This document shows positions 1 to 5,982 of a stretch of 6,593 nt of DNA, piece by piece. This stretch comes from CBW1002 sp046081905 (GTDB taxonomy: Bacteria > Cyanobacteriota > Cyanobacteriia > PCC-6307 > Cyanobiaceae). The translations under genes and the position numbers were made by a program. Every line of letters begins with the position of its first letter. Position 1 is the stretch's first letter. The notes beneath the pieces are model-generated. The model was given only the letters and a program-made list of their open reading frames with translations. It did not search any database and was not told the DNA's origin. The stretch spans positions 1 to 6,593 of the forward strand of contig JBJTWS010000060.1 of assembly GCA_046081905.1 (NCBI GenBank). Reading direction: 5' to 3'.

Positions 1-1
1 G

Positions 2-226
2 CAGCCGGCGCCGGTGCGGGTTCCGCGGGAGCCCGAGCCCTTCGAGCGGGAGCCCTACGGCCGGTCCTCCTACGGCGACGATCCCTCCGGCCGGGAGGCC
101 GAAGCCCGGCCCCGGCCCCGGCCGCCGCGGGAGCGGGAGTACGCCGAGGGGGGCTATTCCGAGCGCCAGTCGGCCGGCCGCAGCCGCGCCGACTGGCGCG
201 ACGACGACCCCTGGGGTGACGTCTGA
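2..226 (+). CDS. C-terminal tail of a probable DnaK (Hsp70) chaperone, 5' truncated by the window
   Basis: An open frame enters from the left edge and ends at TGA 224-226, giving 74 residues. The tail is low complexity and highly charged: 14 arginines, many Pro/Glu/Gly/Tyr, and an acidic end, DWRDDDPWGDV. No folded domain is visible. Cyanobacteria have several DnaK paralogues, some with long charged tails lacking the canonical EEVD-type end. The dnaJ gene starting 14 nt downstream makes this the likely identity, but the ATPase and substrate-binding domains lie outside the window, so the call is an inference from context. If correct, the protein is an ATP-dependent chaperone working with the adjacent J-protein. 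A GTG at 14 could serve as a start for a free 70-residue protein, but the frame is open upstream of it and the composition fits a disordered tail better. Which DnaK paralogue it is cannot be told. Confidence 0.6.
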   Translation, partial: QPAPVRVPREPEPFEREPYGRSSYGDDPSGREAEARPRPRPPREREYAEGGYSERQSAGRSRADWRDDDPWGDV

Positions 227-240
227 GCCGGGGCGCACCC

Positions 241-1272
241 ATGGGACAGCCACCACGGGCGGTGAGCACCGCCCCAGATCACTGGGCCGTGCTGGGGCTC
301 GCCCCCGGCAGCGATGCCGCCAGCCTGAAGCGGGCCTTCCGGGCCCAGGCCCGGCGCTGGCATCCGGATCTGAACGGCAACGATCCGGTGGCGGAGGAGC
401 GCTTCAAGCAGGTGAACGAGGCCTATGCGGTGCTCTCCGATCCCCAGCGCCGCCAGGCCTGGGAGGCCGGCGAAGACGGTGCCGCCGCCTCCCCCACCGA
501 TCCCTTCGCCACCGGCTTCCCCGACTTCCACGACTACCTCGAGCACCTCTGGGGTCGGGGCCGCTCCCGGCGGCGCAGTGCCGATCCGCTCGATCCTGAC
601 CCGGAGGCGGGGCGGGATCCGCAGGGCCGGGATCCCAGCGACTGGGATTCCTTCGCGCGGGATGCCCCGGACGACCAGGACCCCGCGGCCGGGGAACCAC
701 CGCCCGAGGCCCCGATGGCCACCGCCGCCCCCACGCCCGCGCCCGTGCCCTACGGCAGCGACCAGGAGAGCCAGGTGGACCTCACGCCCGAGCAGGCACT
801 CCGCGGCACGGCGGTGCAGCTGGAGCTGCCCGACGGCACCGTGGTGGAGGTGCCCACGCCGCCCCTGGCGGGTGATGGCTGGCGGCTGCGGCTGGAGGGG
901 GTGGCCCCGGGCGGCCGCGACCACTTCCTGCAGCTGCGGGTGCGCACCCCCGAGGGCCTGCGCCTCGATGGGCTGCGGGTGCACTACGACCTGGAACTCT
1001 CCCCGGCCGATGCCGCCCTGGGGTGCCGCGTGGTGGTGCCCACCCTGGAGGGGCCGGTGCAGCTGCAGGTGCCGCCGGGTTCCTCCTCCGGCCGGTTGCT
1101 GCGGCTGAAGGGCCGGGGGCTGGAGCTGGGCCGCAGCCGCGGTGACCAGATCGTGGCGCTGCGGATTGTGCTGCCCCCCAGCCTGAGCGAGGCGGAGCAG
1201 GCGCTCTACCGCCGCCTGCGGGAGCTGGCCGCCGAATCCGTTGCAGGAGGAGCCGCCGCCGCCGATCTCTGA
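241..1272 (+). CDS. DnaJ-class co-chaperone without zinc fingers (CbpA-like)
   Basis: This 343-residue J-domain protein would stimulate the ATPase of a DnaK partner and deliver unfolded substrates to it in the cytoplasm. The J domain spans about residues 13-76 and carries the essential HPD motif at 41-43, followed by the helix-III pattern FKQVNEAYAVLSD. A proline/aspartate-rich linker (about 77-176) replaces the usual Gly/Phe region and has six DP pairs between 115 and 148. The DnaJ C-terminal domains follow: CTD-I from about 178 (VDLTPEQALRG) and CTD-II from about 246, with the family signature LKGRGL (289-294) and a GDQIV strand. There are no CxxCxGxG repeats, which excludes a classical type-I DnaJ. 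The ATG at 241 lies 14 nt after the upstream stop and places the J domain near the N-terminus; only a weak G-rich stretch precedes it. Co-transcription with the upstream chaperone gene is likely. The general class is certain; the exact paralogue name is not. Confidence 0.93.
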   Translation: MGQPPRAVSTAPDHWAVLGLAPGSDAASLKRAFRAQARRWHPDLNGNDPVAEERFKQVNEAYAVLSDPQRRQAWEAGEDGAAASPTDPFATGFPDFHDYLEHLWGRGRSRRRSADPLDPDPEAGRDPQGRDPSDWDSFARDAPDDQDPAAGEPPPEAPMATAAPTPAPVPYGSDQESQVDLTPEQALRGTAVQLELPDGTVVEVPTPPLAGDGWRLRLEGVAPGGRDHFLQLRVRTPEGLRLDGLRVHYDLELSPADAALGCRVVVPTLEGPVQLQVPPGSSSGRLLRLKGRGLELGRSRGDQIVALRIVLPPSLSEAEQALYRRLRELAAESVAGGAAAADL

Positions 1273-1301
1273 GACACTGTCCGGGTTCTGGTTGGCCTGC
1301 G

Positions 1302-1739
1302 ATGGCGGTGCACGTCCTGCTCTTCGATGCCGGCAGCGACAGTGAGGGCATCCACTCCCTGGAGCTGGGCGGTCGGACCGTGGTGCTCCTCTTCGAGGAA
1401 CGCGATGACGCCGAGCGCTACGCCGGCCTGCTGGAGGCCCAGGATTTCCCTGCCCCCACCGTGGAGGCCCTCGACCGCGAGGAGATGGAGCAGTTCTGCC
1501 TCCAGGCGGGCTACGAGGCCCGTTTCGTGCCTGCGGGGTTCCTGCCCCAGTCGGCGGAGGAGCGCCTGCTGATCGCCCCGCCGGAGCGCAACATGGATGT
1601 GAGCCAGTGGAAGGAGCAGGCCCTGGTGGAGGCCGGCGAGGAGCCGGCGAAGGCCGCCGGCGAGAGGCCCGGTGAGCCGATCAGCTCCGGCAACCCCGAC
1701 CTGGAGGCCTTCCGCCGCCAGCTGGAGGGCCTGCTGTGA
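1302..1739 (+). CDS. DUF3110 family protein, function unknown
   Basis: This 145-residue soluble protein has no signal peptide or membrane segment. The N-terminal part (about 2-105) resembles DUF3110, a family of small proteins found in cyanobacteria and some plants: MAVHVLLFDAG, a strand GGRTVVLLFEE, a helix DDAERYAGLLEAQDFPAPTVE, then RFVPAGF and a closing segment PPERNMDVSQWK (94-104). The rest (about 106-145) is a Glu/Ala/Gly/Pro-rich linker ending in a short amphipathic helix, DLEAFRRQLEGLL. The alternation of short strands and helices suggests a small alpha/beta fold, perhaps ferredoxin-like, but that is inference. The ATG at 1302 fits the family N-terminus; the 29-nt gap upstream shows no clear ribosome-binding site. 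The stop codon overlaps the murQ start, so translation of the two is probably coupled. No biochemical role is known to me. Its position between a chaperone gene and murQ gives no clear functional clue. Confidence 0.88.
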   Translation: MAVHVLLFDAGSDSEGIHSLELGGRTVVLLFEERDDAERYAGLLEAQDFPAPTVEALDREEMEQFCLQAGYEARFVPAGFLPQSAEERLLIAPPERNMDVSQWKEQALVEAGEEPAKAAGERPGEPISSGNPDLEAFRRQLEGLL

Positions 1740-2719
1740 GCCCAGCCCAGGCCGCCGCGTTCCCCACGGGCTCCGGAGCGAACCACGACCGCGGCCACCT
1801 GCTCACCGAACAGCCCCACCCCGCCAGCGGCGCCCTCGACCAGCTCTCCACCGCCGCGCTGGTAGATCTCTTCTGTGAGAACGAACTCCAGCCCCAGCGC
1901 GCCGTGGCGGGGGCGGCGCCGGCCCTGGCGGCGGCGATCGAGGCCATCGCCGCTCGGCTGGAGCGGGGCGGGCGGCTCTTCTATCTGGGGGCCGGCACCT
2001 CCGGCCGCCTCGGGGTACTCGATGCCGCCGAGTGTCCCCCCACCTTCTGCACCCCCCCGGAGCTGGTGCAGGGGGTGCTGGCGGGCGGCGCGCCGGCGCT
2101 GCTGCGCAGTTCCGAAGGGCTGGAGGATCTCTTCGAGGCCGGGGCCGCCGACCTGCAGGAGCGCGGCTTCACCGGTGCTGACTGTCTGGTGGGCATCGCC
2201 GCCGGCGGCACCACCCCCTACGTGCTCGGCGGCCTCCGCCACGCCCGCAGCCTCGGGGCCCTGGCGATCGCGATGGCCTGCGTGCCCGCCGAGCAGGCCG
2301 CCATGCCCTGCGACATCGACATCCGCCTGCTCACCGGCCCCGAGCTGCTCACCGGCTCCACCCGGCTCAAGGCCGGCACCGCCACCAAGATGGCGCTCAA
2401 CATCCTCTCCACCGGGGTGATGGTGCGGCTGGGCAAGGTGCACGGCAACCGCATGGTGGATGTGGCCGTGACCAACACCAAGCTGCACGACCGGGCCCTG
2501 CGCATCCTGCGGGACCTGGCCGGCGTGGAGCGCTCCCAGGGCGATCGTCTGCTGGAGCTGGCCGGCGGCTCGGTGAAGCTGGCCCTGCTGCTGGCGGCCC
2601 TCGGGGGGGAGGGCAGCGATCCCGCCGCCCAGCTGGCCAGGGCCCGGGAGCTGCTGGAGCGCCATGGCCCTTCCCTGCGCCGCACCCTGGAGGCGGCCGG
2701 CCTGAGCCTCAAAGCCTGA
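1736..2719 (+). CDS. murQ: N-acetylmuramic acid 6-phosphate etherase
   Basis: MurQ cleaves the D-lactyl ether of MurNAc-6-phosphate to give GlcNAc-6-phosphate and D-lactate in the cytoplasm, a step of peptidoglycan sugar recycling. The 327-residue protein carries the hallmark motifs: TEQPHPASGALDQLS near the N-terminus, the SIS-domain segment GAGTSGRLGVLDAAECPPTF (85-104), GIAAGGTTPYV (153-163), TGSTRLKAGTATKM (206-219) and NTKLHDRA. Glu99 and Glu130 align with the E. coli acid/base residues Glu83 and Glu114, with the same 31-residue spacing, so activity is expected. Gly157 replaces the Ser of E. coli GIAASGRTPYV and Thr159 the Arg. The start is the GTG at 1736, inside the GTGA overlap with the DUF3110 stop; there is no in-frame ATG before the conserved region. 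No MurP-type PTS transporter or AnmK gene is in the window. In an organism without the MurNAc PTS the substrate would presumably come from anhydro-MurNAc kinase. Confidence 0.95.
   Translation: MSPAQAAAFPTGSGANHDRGHLLTEQPHPASGALDQLSTAALVDLFCENELQPQRAVAGAAPALAAAIEAIAARLERGGRLFYLGAGTSGRLGVLDAAECPPTFCTPPELVQGVLAGGAPALLRSSEGLEDLFEAGAADLQERGFTGADCLVGIAAGGTTPYVLGGLRHARSLGALAIAMACVPAEQAAMPCDIDIRLLTGPELLTGSTRLKAGTATKMALNILSTGVMVRLGKVHGNRMVDVAVTNTKLHDRALRILRDLAGVERSQGDRLLELAGGSVKLALLLAALGGEGSDPAAQLARARELLERHGPSLRRTLEAAGLSLKA
2264..2271. repeat. HIP1 octamer GCGATCGC (in murQ)
   Basis: An exact copy of the highly iterated palindrome HIP1, abundant in many cyanobacterial genomes. It lies inside the murQ coding region and is one of three in the window. 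Confidence 0.8.
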
Positions 2720-2728
2720 GCCGCACCA

Positions 2729-2756
2729 GCTGAGCTTCGGTGTCTGGGCGCTCAGC
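2729..2756. terminator. Possible weak bidirectional hairpin between convergent murQ and mtnP
   Basis: A perfect 7-bp inverted repeat, GCTGAGC (2729-2735) and GCTCAGC (2750-2756), encloses a 14-nt loop in the 32-nt gap between murQ and the mtnP stop codon, which its right arm overlaps. It sits where a shared terminator would be expected. There is no T-tract on either strand and the loop is long, so it is not a classical intrinsic terminator. Confidence 0.3.
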
Positions 2757-3681
2757 CCGCCTCGAAGGCTCCCCAGTAGGGGGCGGTGAACAGGTCCACC
2801 TTGCGGCGGGTTTCGGCCGGCACCTGCTCGGGCGGGGTCATCAGGGCGTGGCGCAGGGCCTGGTGGGCGCCGCTGGTGGGGCGGATCTCGCCCACCCGCT
2901 CCACCGCCATGCGCACGATCTGCTGGGCCAGGGCCGCATTGGCGCGGAGGTTCTCGATCACCATCTCCACGGTCACCGAGTCGTGGTCGCTGTGCCAGCA
3001 GTCGTAGTCGGTCACCATCGCCAGGGTCGCGTAGGCCATCTCCGCCTCCCGCGCCAGCCGGGCCTCGCTGTGGTTGGTCATGCCGATCACCGAGCAGCCC
3101 CAGCTGCGGTAGAGCTCCGATTCGGCCCGGGTGGAGAAGGCGGGCCCCTCCATGCAGAGGTAGGTGCCGCCGCGGTGCAGGGTGCGGCCCTTGGGCATCA
3201 GGCTGTCGCCCACATCTGCCAGCAGGCGGCTGAGGCTGGCGCAGAAGGGATCGGCCACGCCCACGTGGGCCACGGCGCCCTCGCCGAAGAAGGTGAGCGG
3301 CCGCTGGTGGGTGCGATCGATGAACTGATCCGGCACCAGCATGTCCAGCGGGCGGCAGTGCTCCTGCAGCGAGCCCACCGCCGACACCGACAGGATCCAG
3401 CGCACCCCGAGCGAGCGCAGGGCCCAGAGGTTGGCGCGGTAGGGCACCTCGGTGGGGGTGTAGGTGTGGTGGCGGCCGTGGCGGGCCAGGAACACCACCT
3501 CGCTGTCGCCGAGTCGCCCCAGCCGCAGGCTGTCGGAGGGGGGGCCGTAGGGGGTGTCGACCGTGATCTCGCGCACCTCCTCCAGCCCTTCCATGGCATA
3601 AAGGCCGCTGCCGCCGAGCACGCCGATCCGGGCGGTGGCCAGGTCGGGACGGGGGCTGGCGCTGGCGGGGGAGGAGGCCAT
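2752..3681 (-). CDS. mtnP: S-methyl-5'-thioadenosine phosphorylase (PNP/MTAP family)
   Basis: The enzyme phosphorolyses 5'-methylthioadenosine, a by-product of polyamine and other SAM-dependent pathways, to adenine and 5-methylthioribose-1-phosphate. The 309 residues match the trimeric MTAP family: phosphate-binding GGSGLY (23-28), RHGRHHTYTP (67-76), YRANLWAL (81-88), SAVGSL (100-105), EGPAFSTRAES (178-188) and MTNHSEARLAREAEM followed by TDYDCW (224-229). By motif alignment with human MTAP, Asp225 and Asp227 match Asp220 and Asp222, which favour 6-aminopurine; Ser183 matches Ser178 and Met201 matches Met196. The first 16 residues are Ala/Ser/Pro-rich and probably disordered. The ATG at 3681 is the likely start because the conserved core begins at about residue 18, but no ribosome-binding site is evident. 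The gene is transcribed alone, convergent with murQ and divergent from the cyclophilin gene. Methylthioinosine or broader nucleoside use cannot be excluded from sequence alone. Confidence 0.93.
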   Translation of the reverse strand: MASSPASASPRPDLATARIGVLGGSGLYAMEGLEEVREITVDTPYGPPSDSLRLGRLGDSEVVFLARHGRHHTYTPTEVPYRANLWALRSLGVRWILSVSAVGSLQEHCRPLDMLVPDQFIDRTHQRPLTFFGEGAVAHVGVADPFCASLSRLLADVGDSLMPKGRTLHRGGTYLCMEGPAFSTRAESELYRSWGCSVIGMTNHSEARLAREAEMAYATLAMVTDYDCWHSDHDSVTVEMVIENLRANAALAQQIVRMAVERVGEIRPTSGAHQALRHALMTPPEQVPAETRRKVDLFTAPYWGAFEAG

Positions 3682-3811
3682 GGAAGCGAGGGTGCGAACC
3701 GATGTTCTACCCCAGCCGGCGAACCCTGAGGGTCAGGCCAGCCGCGAGGCGGGATGCGATCTGGGGGGCGCTTCCGGGCTCGATACAGTCGTGGTTTGCG
3801 TTCCCCTGCCC
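3682..3811. other. 130-nt divergent intergenic region between mtnP (-) and the cyclophilin gene (+)
   Basis: This spacer must hold the promoters of two divergent genes. A frame in phase with the cyclophilin gene stays open across it (back to 3635), but that region lacks conserved cyclophilin sequence and overlaps the mtnP N-terminus, so I treat it as non-coding. On the - strand a TAGAAC-like hexamer at about 3705-3710 could be an mtnP -10 element, but no -35 partner is seen. No riboswitch or operator palindrome was recognised. Confidence 0.5.
3784..3789 (+). promoter_or_regulatory. Candidate -10 element for the cyclophilin gene
   Basis: The hexamer TACAGT fits the TAnnnT pattern and lies 22 nt before the ATG at 3812, in an otherwise GC-rich spacer. 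No convincing -35 hexamer is found 16-18 nt upstream, so this is a tentative assignment. Confidence 0.25.
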
Positions 3812-4252
3812 ATGACCCGCGCCGTGATGGAAACCGACGCCGGCACGATCGAGCTCGAGCTCTTCGAAACCGATGCCCCCGGCACCGTGGCCAACTTCGT
3901 GAAACTGGCCAACGAGGGCTTCTACGACGGCCTGGCCTTCCATCGGGTGATCGACGGTTTCATGGCCCAGGGCGGCTGCCCCAACTCCCGCCAGGGCGCC
4001 AAGGGCATGCCCGGCACCGGTGGTCCCGGCTACACGATCCCCTGTGAGATCAACGGCCAGAAGCACCAGGCCGGCACCCTGGCCATGGCCCACGCCGGCC
4101 GCAACACCGGCGGCTCTCAGTTCTACATCTGCCACGGCCCCCAGCCCCACCTCGACGGCGTGCACACGGTCTTCGGACACACCGGCAACATGGATGTGGT
4201 GCTCGCCCTGCGCAACGGCACCCGGATTCAGAAGGTCACGATCCAGCCCTGA
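3812..4252 (+). CDS. ppiB: Cyclophilin-type peptidyl-prolyl cis-trans isomerase (cytoplasmic)
   Basis: This 146-residue single-domain cyclophilin catalyses cis-trans isomerisation of Xaa-Pro bonds during protein folding. The core motifs are FHRVIDGFMAQGG (43-55), GTGGPGYTIPCEI, LAMAHAGRNTGGSQFYI (90-106) and HLDGVHTVFG (113-122). Catalytic and binding residues by alignment to human CypA are Arg45 (Arg55), Phe50 (Phe60), Gln53 (Gln63), Gln103 (Gln111), Leu114 (Leu122) and His118 (His126). The position of CypA Trp121, important for cyclosporin binding, is His113, as expected for many bacterial forms with low drug sensitivity. No signal peptide is present. The frame is open further upstream, but the family N-terminus (a short MTRAVMETDAG-type start) fits the ATG at 3812; the ATG at 3827 is an alternative five codons on. 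No Shine-Dalgarno is obvious. The 3' end overlaps the end of ribBA on the other strand by 17 nt. Confidence 0.94.
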   Translation: MTRAVMETDAGTIELELFETDAPGTVANFVKLANEGFYDGLAFHRVIDGFMAQGGCPNSRQGAKGMPGTGGPGYTIPCEINGQKHQAGTLAMAHAGRNTGGSQFYICHGPQPHLDGVHTVFGHTGNMDVVLALRNGTRIQKVTIQP

Positions 4253-5942
4253 CCACGGGGGCGGCCGCCGGCAGCCAGTGGATGAACGCTCCCGCCTCCA
4301 GGGTGAGGCGGGCCAGGTTCCCCAGGTCCGCGAGGCTGCGGGACTGCGGTTCCAGCAGGGCGCTGGGGTGGGCGGTACGGTGCCGGTCCGGCGCCAGCAG
4401 CAGGCTCACGGCTTCGGTGCCCTCCCAGGCGGCCAGGTGCTCGAGGGCTTCCGCCAGCAGGGCCGTCGTCAGCTCCCGTCCTGTGGCGGCCCGCAGCAGC
4501 ACCGCCAGCCGGGGCTGATCCAGGAGCGCCAGCAGCCGGCTGTGCTCCTCCCGCTCCAGCAGCAGGTCCAGCCCCGCGGCCCAGCGGCTGAGCTCCTCGA
4601 GCCGCTCGGCCACGCCGGCCTCGCTCGCCTCTCCCCGCCAGGCCAGCACTGCCGCGGGGCCTTCGCCGTCCTGCTCCATCAGATGGCCGAGTTTGAGCCG
4701 CTTGGTCTGCAAGTAGGCGGCGTTGTGGCGGCCCGCATCCATCACCAGCGGCACCCGGTCCACCACCTGCAGCCCGTAGCCCCCCAGACCGGCGATCTTG
4801 CGGGGGTTGTTGGTGATCAGCCGCAGGCGGTGCACCCCCAGGTCACTGAGGATCTGGGCGCCCACGCCGTAGTTGCGCAGATCGGCGGGGAAGCCGAGGT
4901 GTTCGTTGGCCTCCACCGTGTCGAGGCCACCATCCTGCAGGGAATAGGCCCGCAACTTGTTGATCAGGCCGATCCCCCGACCCTCCTGGCGGAGGTACAC
5001 CACCACCCCCTCGCCGGCCTCCTCGATCATGCGCAGGGCCGCCTCCAGCTGGGGCCGGCAGTCGCAGCGGAGCGAACCGAAGGCATCACCGGTGAGGCAT
5101 TCGGAGTGGACCCGCACCAGCACGGGGCCCTCCCCCTGCTCCGGATGCCCCTTCACGATCGCCACGTGCTCGCTGCCGTCGAGTTCGTTGCGGTAGCCGA
5201 TCGCCCGGAAGGTGCCGAAGGCGCTCGGAAGGGCGGCCTCCGCCTGGCGCCGCACGAACCGCTCGGTGTCGAGGCGGTAGCGGATCAGGTCGGCGATCGA
5301 GATCAGCCGCAGGCCATGGCGGCGGGCGTAGTCGGCCAGCTGGGGCAGCCGGGCCATCGAGCCGTCCGGGTTCTGGATCTCGCAGATCACCCCGGCGGGG
5401 TAGAGGCCCGCCAGCCGGGCCAGGTCCACGGCGGCCTCGGTGTGGCCGGCGCGCTTGAGCACACCCCCCTGCCGGGCCCGCAGCGGGAAGATGTGGCCCG
5501 GGCGGCGCAGGTCCGCCGGGCGGGTGTGGGGATGGATCGCCACCTGGATGGTGCGGGCCCGGTCCTCGGCGGAGATGCCGGTGCTGACACCGTTCTCGGG
5601 GCCCGCGTCCACGCTCACGGTGAAGGCGGTCTGGTTGCTGTCGGTGTTGCGGTCCACCATCAGCGGCAGGTCGAGCGCATCGAGCCGCTCGCCCTCCATC
5701 GCCAGGCAGATCAGACCCAGGGCCTCGGTGGCCATGAAGTTGATCTGCTCCGGGGTGGCGAACTGGGCGGCGCAGATCAGGTCACCCTCGTTCTCCCGGT
5801 TCTCGTCGTCCACCACCACGATCGAGTCGCCGTTGCGGATCGCGGCCAGGGCGTCGGCGATCGCATCGAAGCGGATCGCCTCCCCCGGGGAGGGATCCGC
5901 GGGGATCGAGCCGGGGCGGGTCGGGTCGGAAATGGCGGTCAA
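4236..5942 (-). CDS. ribBA: Bifunctional riboflavin enzyme: DHBP synthase / GTP cyclohydrolase II, with a C-terminal extension
   Basis: This 568-residue fusion supplies both precursors of riboflavin. The RibB half (about 22-225) converts ribulose-5-phosphate to 3,4-dihydroxy-2-butanone 4-phosphate and shows DDENRENEGDL (45-55), RPGHIFPLRA (147-156), and His167 and Glu188 with the spacing of E. coli His153/Glu174. The RibA half (about 240-423) opens GTP and shows zinc ligands Cys282, Cys293 and Cys295 in SECLTGDAFGSLRCDC, then RQEGRGIGL (318-326), Tyr333 as the likely catalytic tyrosine, DTVEANEHLGF and ITNNPRKI. Both halves look intact. Residues 424-568 form a Leu/Ala/Glu-rich, probably helical extension with no domain I recognise. 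The longest start is a TTG at 5942; an in-frame TAA lies 30 nt upstream of it, so the start lies between that stop and the conserved core. No good ribosome-binding site precedes the TTG. The gene is convergent with ppiB and divergent from argC. No FMN riboswitch fits in the short leader. Confidence 0.95.
   Translation of the reverse strand: MTAISDPTRPGSIPADPSPGEAIRFDAIADALAAIRNGDSIVVVDDENRENEGDLICAAQFATPEQINFMATEALGLICLAMEGERLDALDLPLMVDRNTDSNQTAFTVSVDAGPENGVSTGISAEDRARTIQVAIHPHTRPADLRRPGHIFPLRARQGGVLKRAGHTEAAVDLARLAGLYPAGVICEIQNPDGSMARLPQLADYARRHGLRLISIADLIRYRLDTERFVRRQAEAALPSAFGTFRAIGYRNELDGSEHVAIVKGHPEQGEGPVLVRVHSECLTGDAFGSLRCDCRPQLEAALRMIEEAGEGVVVYLRQEGRGIGLINKLRAYSLQDGGLDTVEANEHLGFPADLRNYGVGAQILSDLGVHRLRLITNNPRKIAGLGGYGLQVVDRVPLVMDAGRHNAAYLQTKRLKLGHLMEQDGEGPAAVLAWRGEASEAGVAERLEELSRWAAGLDLLLEREEHSRLLALLDQPRLAVLLRAATGRELTTALLAEALEHLAAWEGTEAVSLLLAPDRHRTAHPSALLEPQSRSLADLGNLARLTLEAGAFIHWLPAAAPVVRAGS
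5857..5864. repeat. HIP1 octamer GCGATCGC (in ribBA)
   Basis: A second exact HIP1 palindrome, inside the 5' part of ribBA. HIP1 sites are commonly found within genes. Confidence 0.8.
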
Positions 5943-5968
5943 GGCCGGCGGCCGAGTCGCAATGGTCC

Positions 5969-5974
5969 TTTATA
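5969..5974 (-). promoter_or_regulatory. Candidate -10 element (TATAAA) for ribBA
   Basis: Read on the - strand the hexamer is TATAAA, five of six matches to TATAAT, standing out in GC-rich sequence. It lies 26 nt before the TTG start at 5942. Transcription would begin near 5960-5963, leaving a leader of about 20 nt. No clear -35 hexamer is found 16-18 nt upstream. Confidence 0.45.
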
Positions 5975-5982
5975 GAGCCCGG

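Noticed and set aside
154..984. 276-codon - strand open frame opposite dnaJ
   Set aside because: Gly/Pro/Arg/His-rich shadow with no domain; the + strand shows an intact J domain and C-terminal domains.
1511..2665. 384-codon - strand open frame opposite DUF3110 and murQ
   Set aside because: Shadow frame: Gly/Gln/His-rich composition, no motifs, and lies across two well-supported genes.
2740..3729. 329-codon + strand open frame opposite mtnP
   Set aside because: Antisense shadow with biased composition and no conserved motif; mtnP carries all family signatures on the other strand.
3635..3811. N-terminal extension of the cyclophilin open frame
   Set aside because: The added 59 codons overlap the divergent mtnP start, contain no signal peptide or conserved sequence, and precede the typical short family N-terminus at 3812.
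4260..4269. Palindrome GGCGGCCGCC just past the ppiB stop as a terminator
   Set aside because: A perfect 10-bp palindrome has no loop bases to form a stable hairpin and no T-tract follows; it lies in ribBA coding sequence and is expected in GC-rich DNA.
4020..5975. 651-codon + strand open frame antisense to ribBA, also overlapping the ppiB end
   Set aside because: It is the mirror of strong GC-rich codon bias in ribBA. The predicted protein is low-complexity Gly/Gln/His/Val-rich with no recognisable motif, while the opposite strand encodes a complete conserved enzyme.
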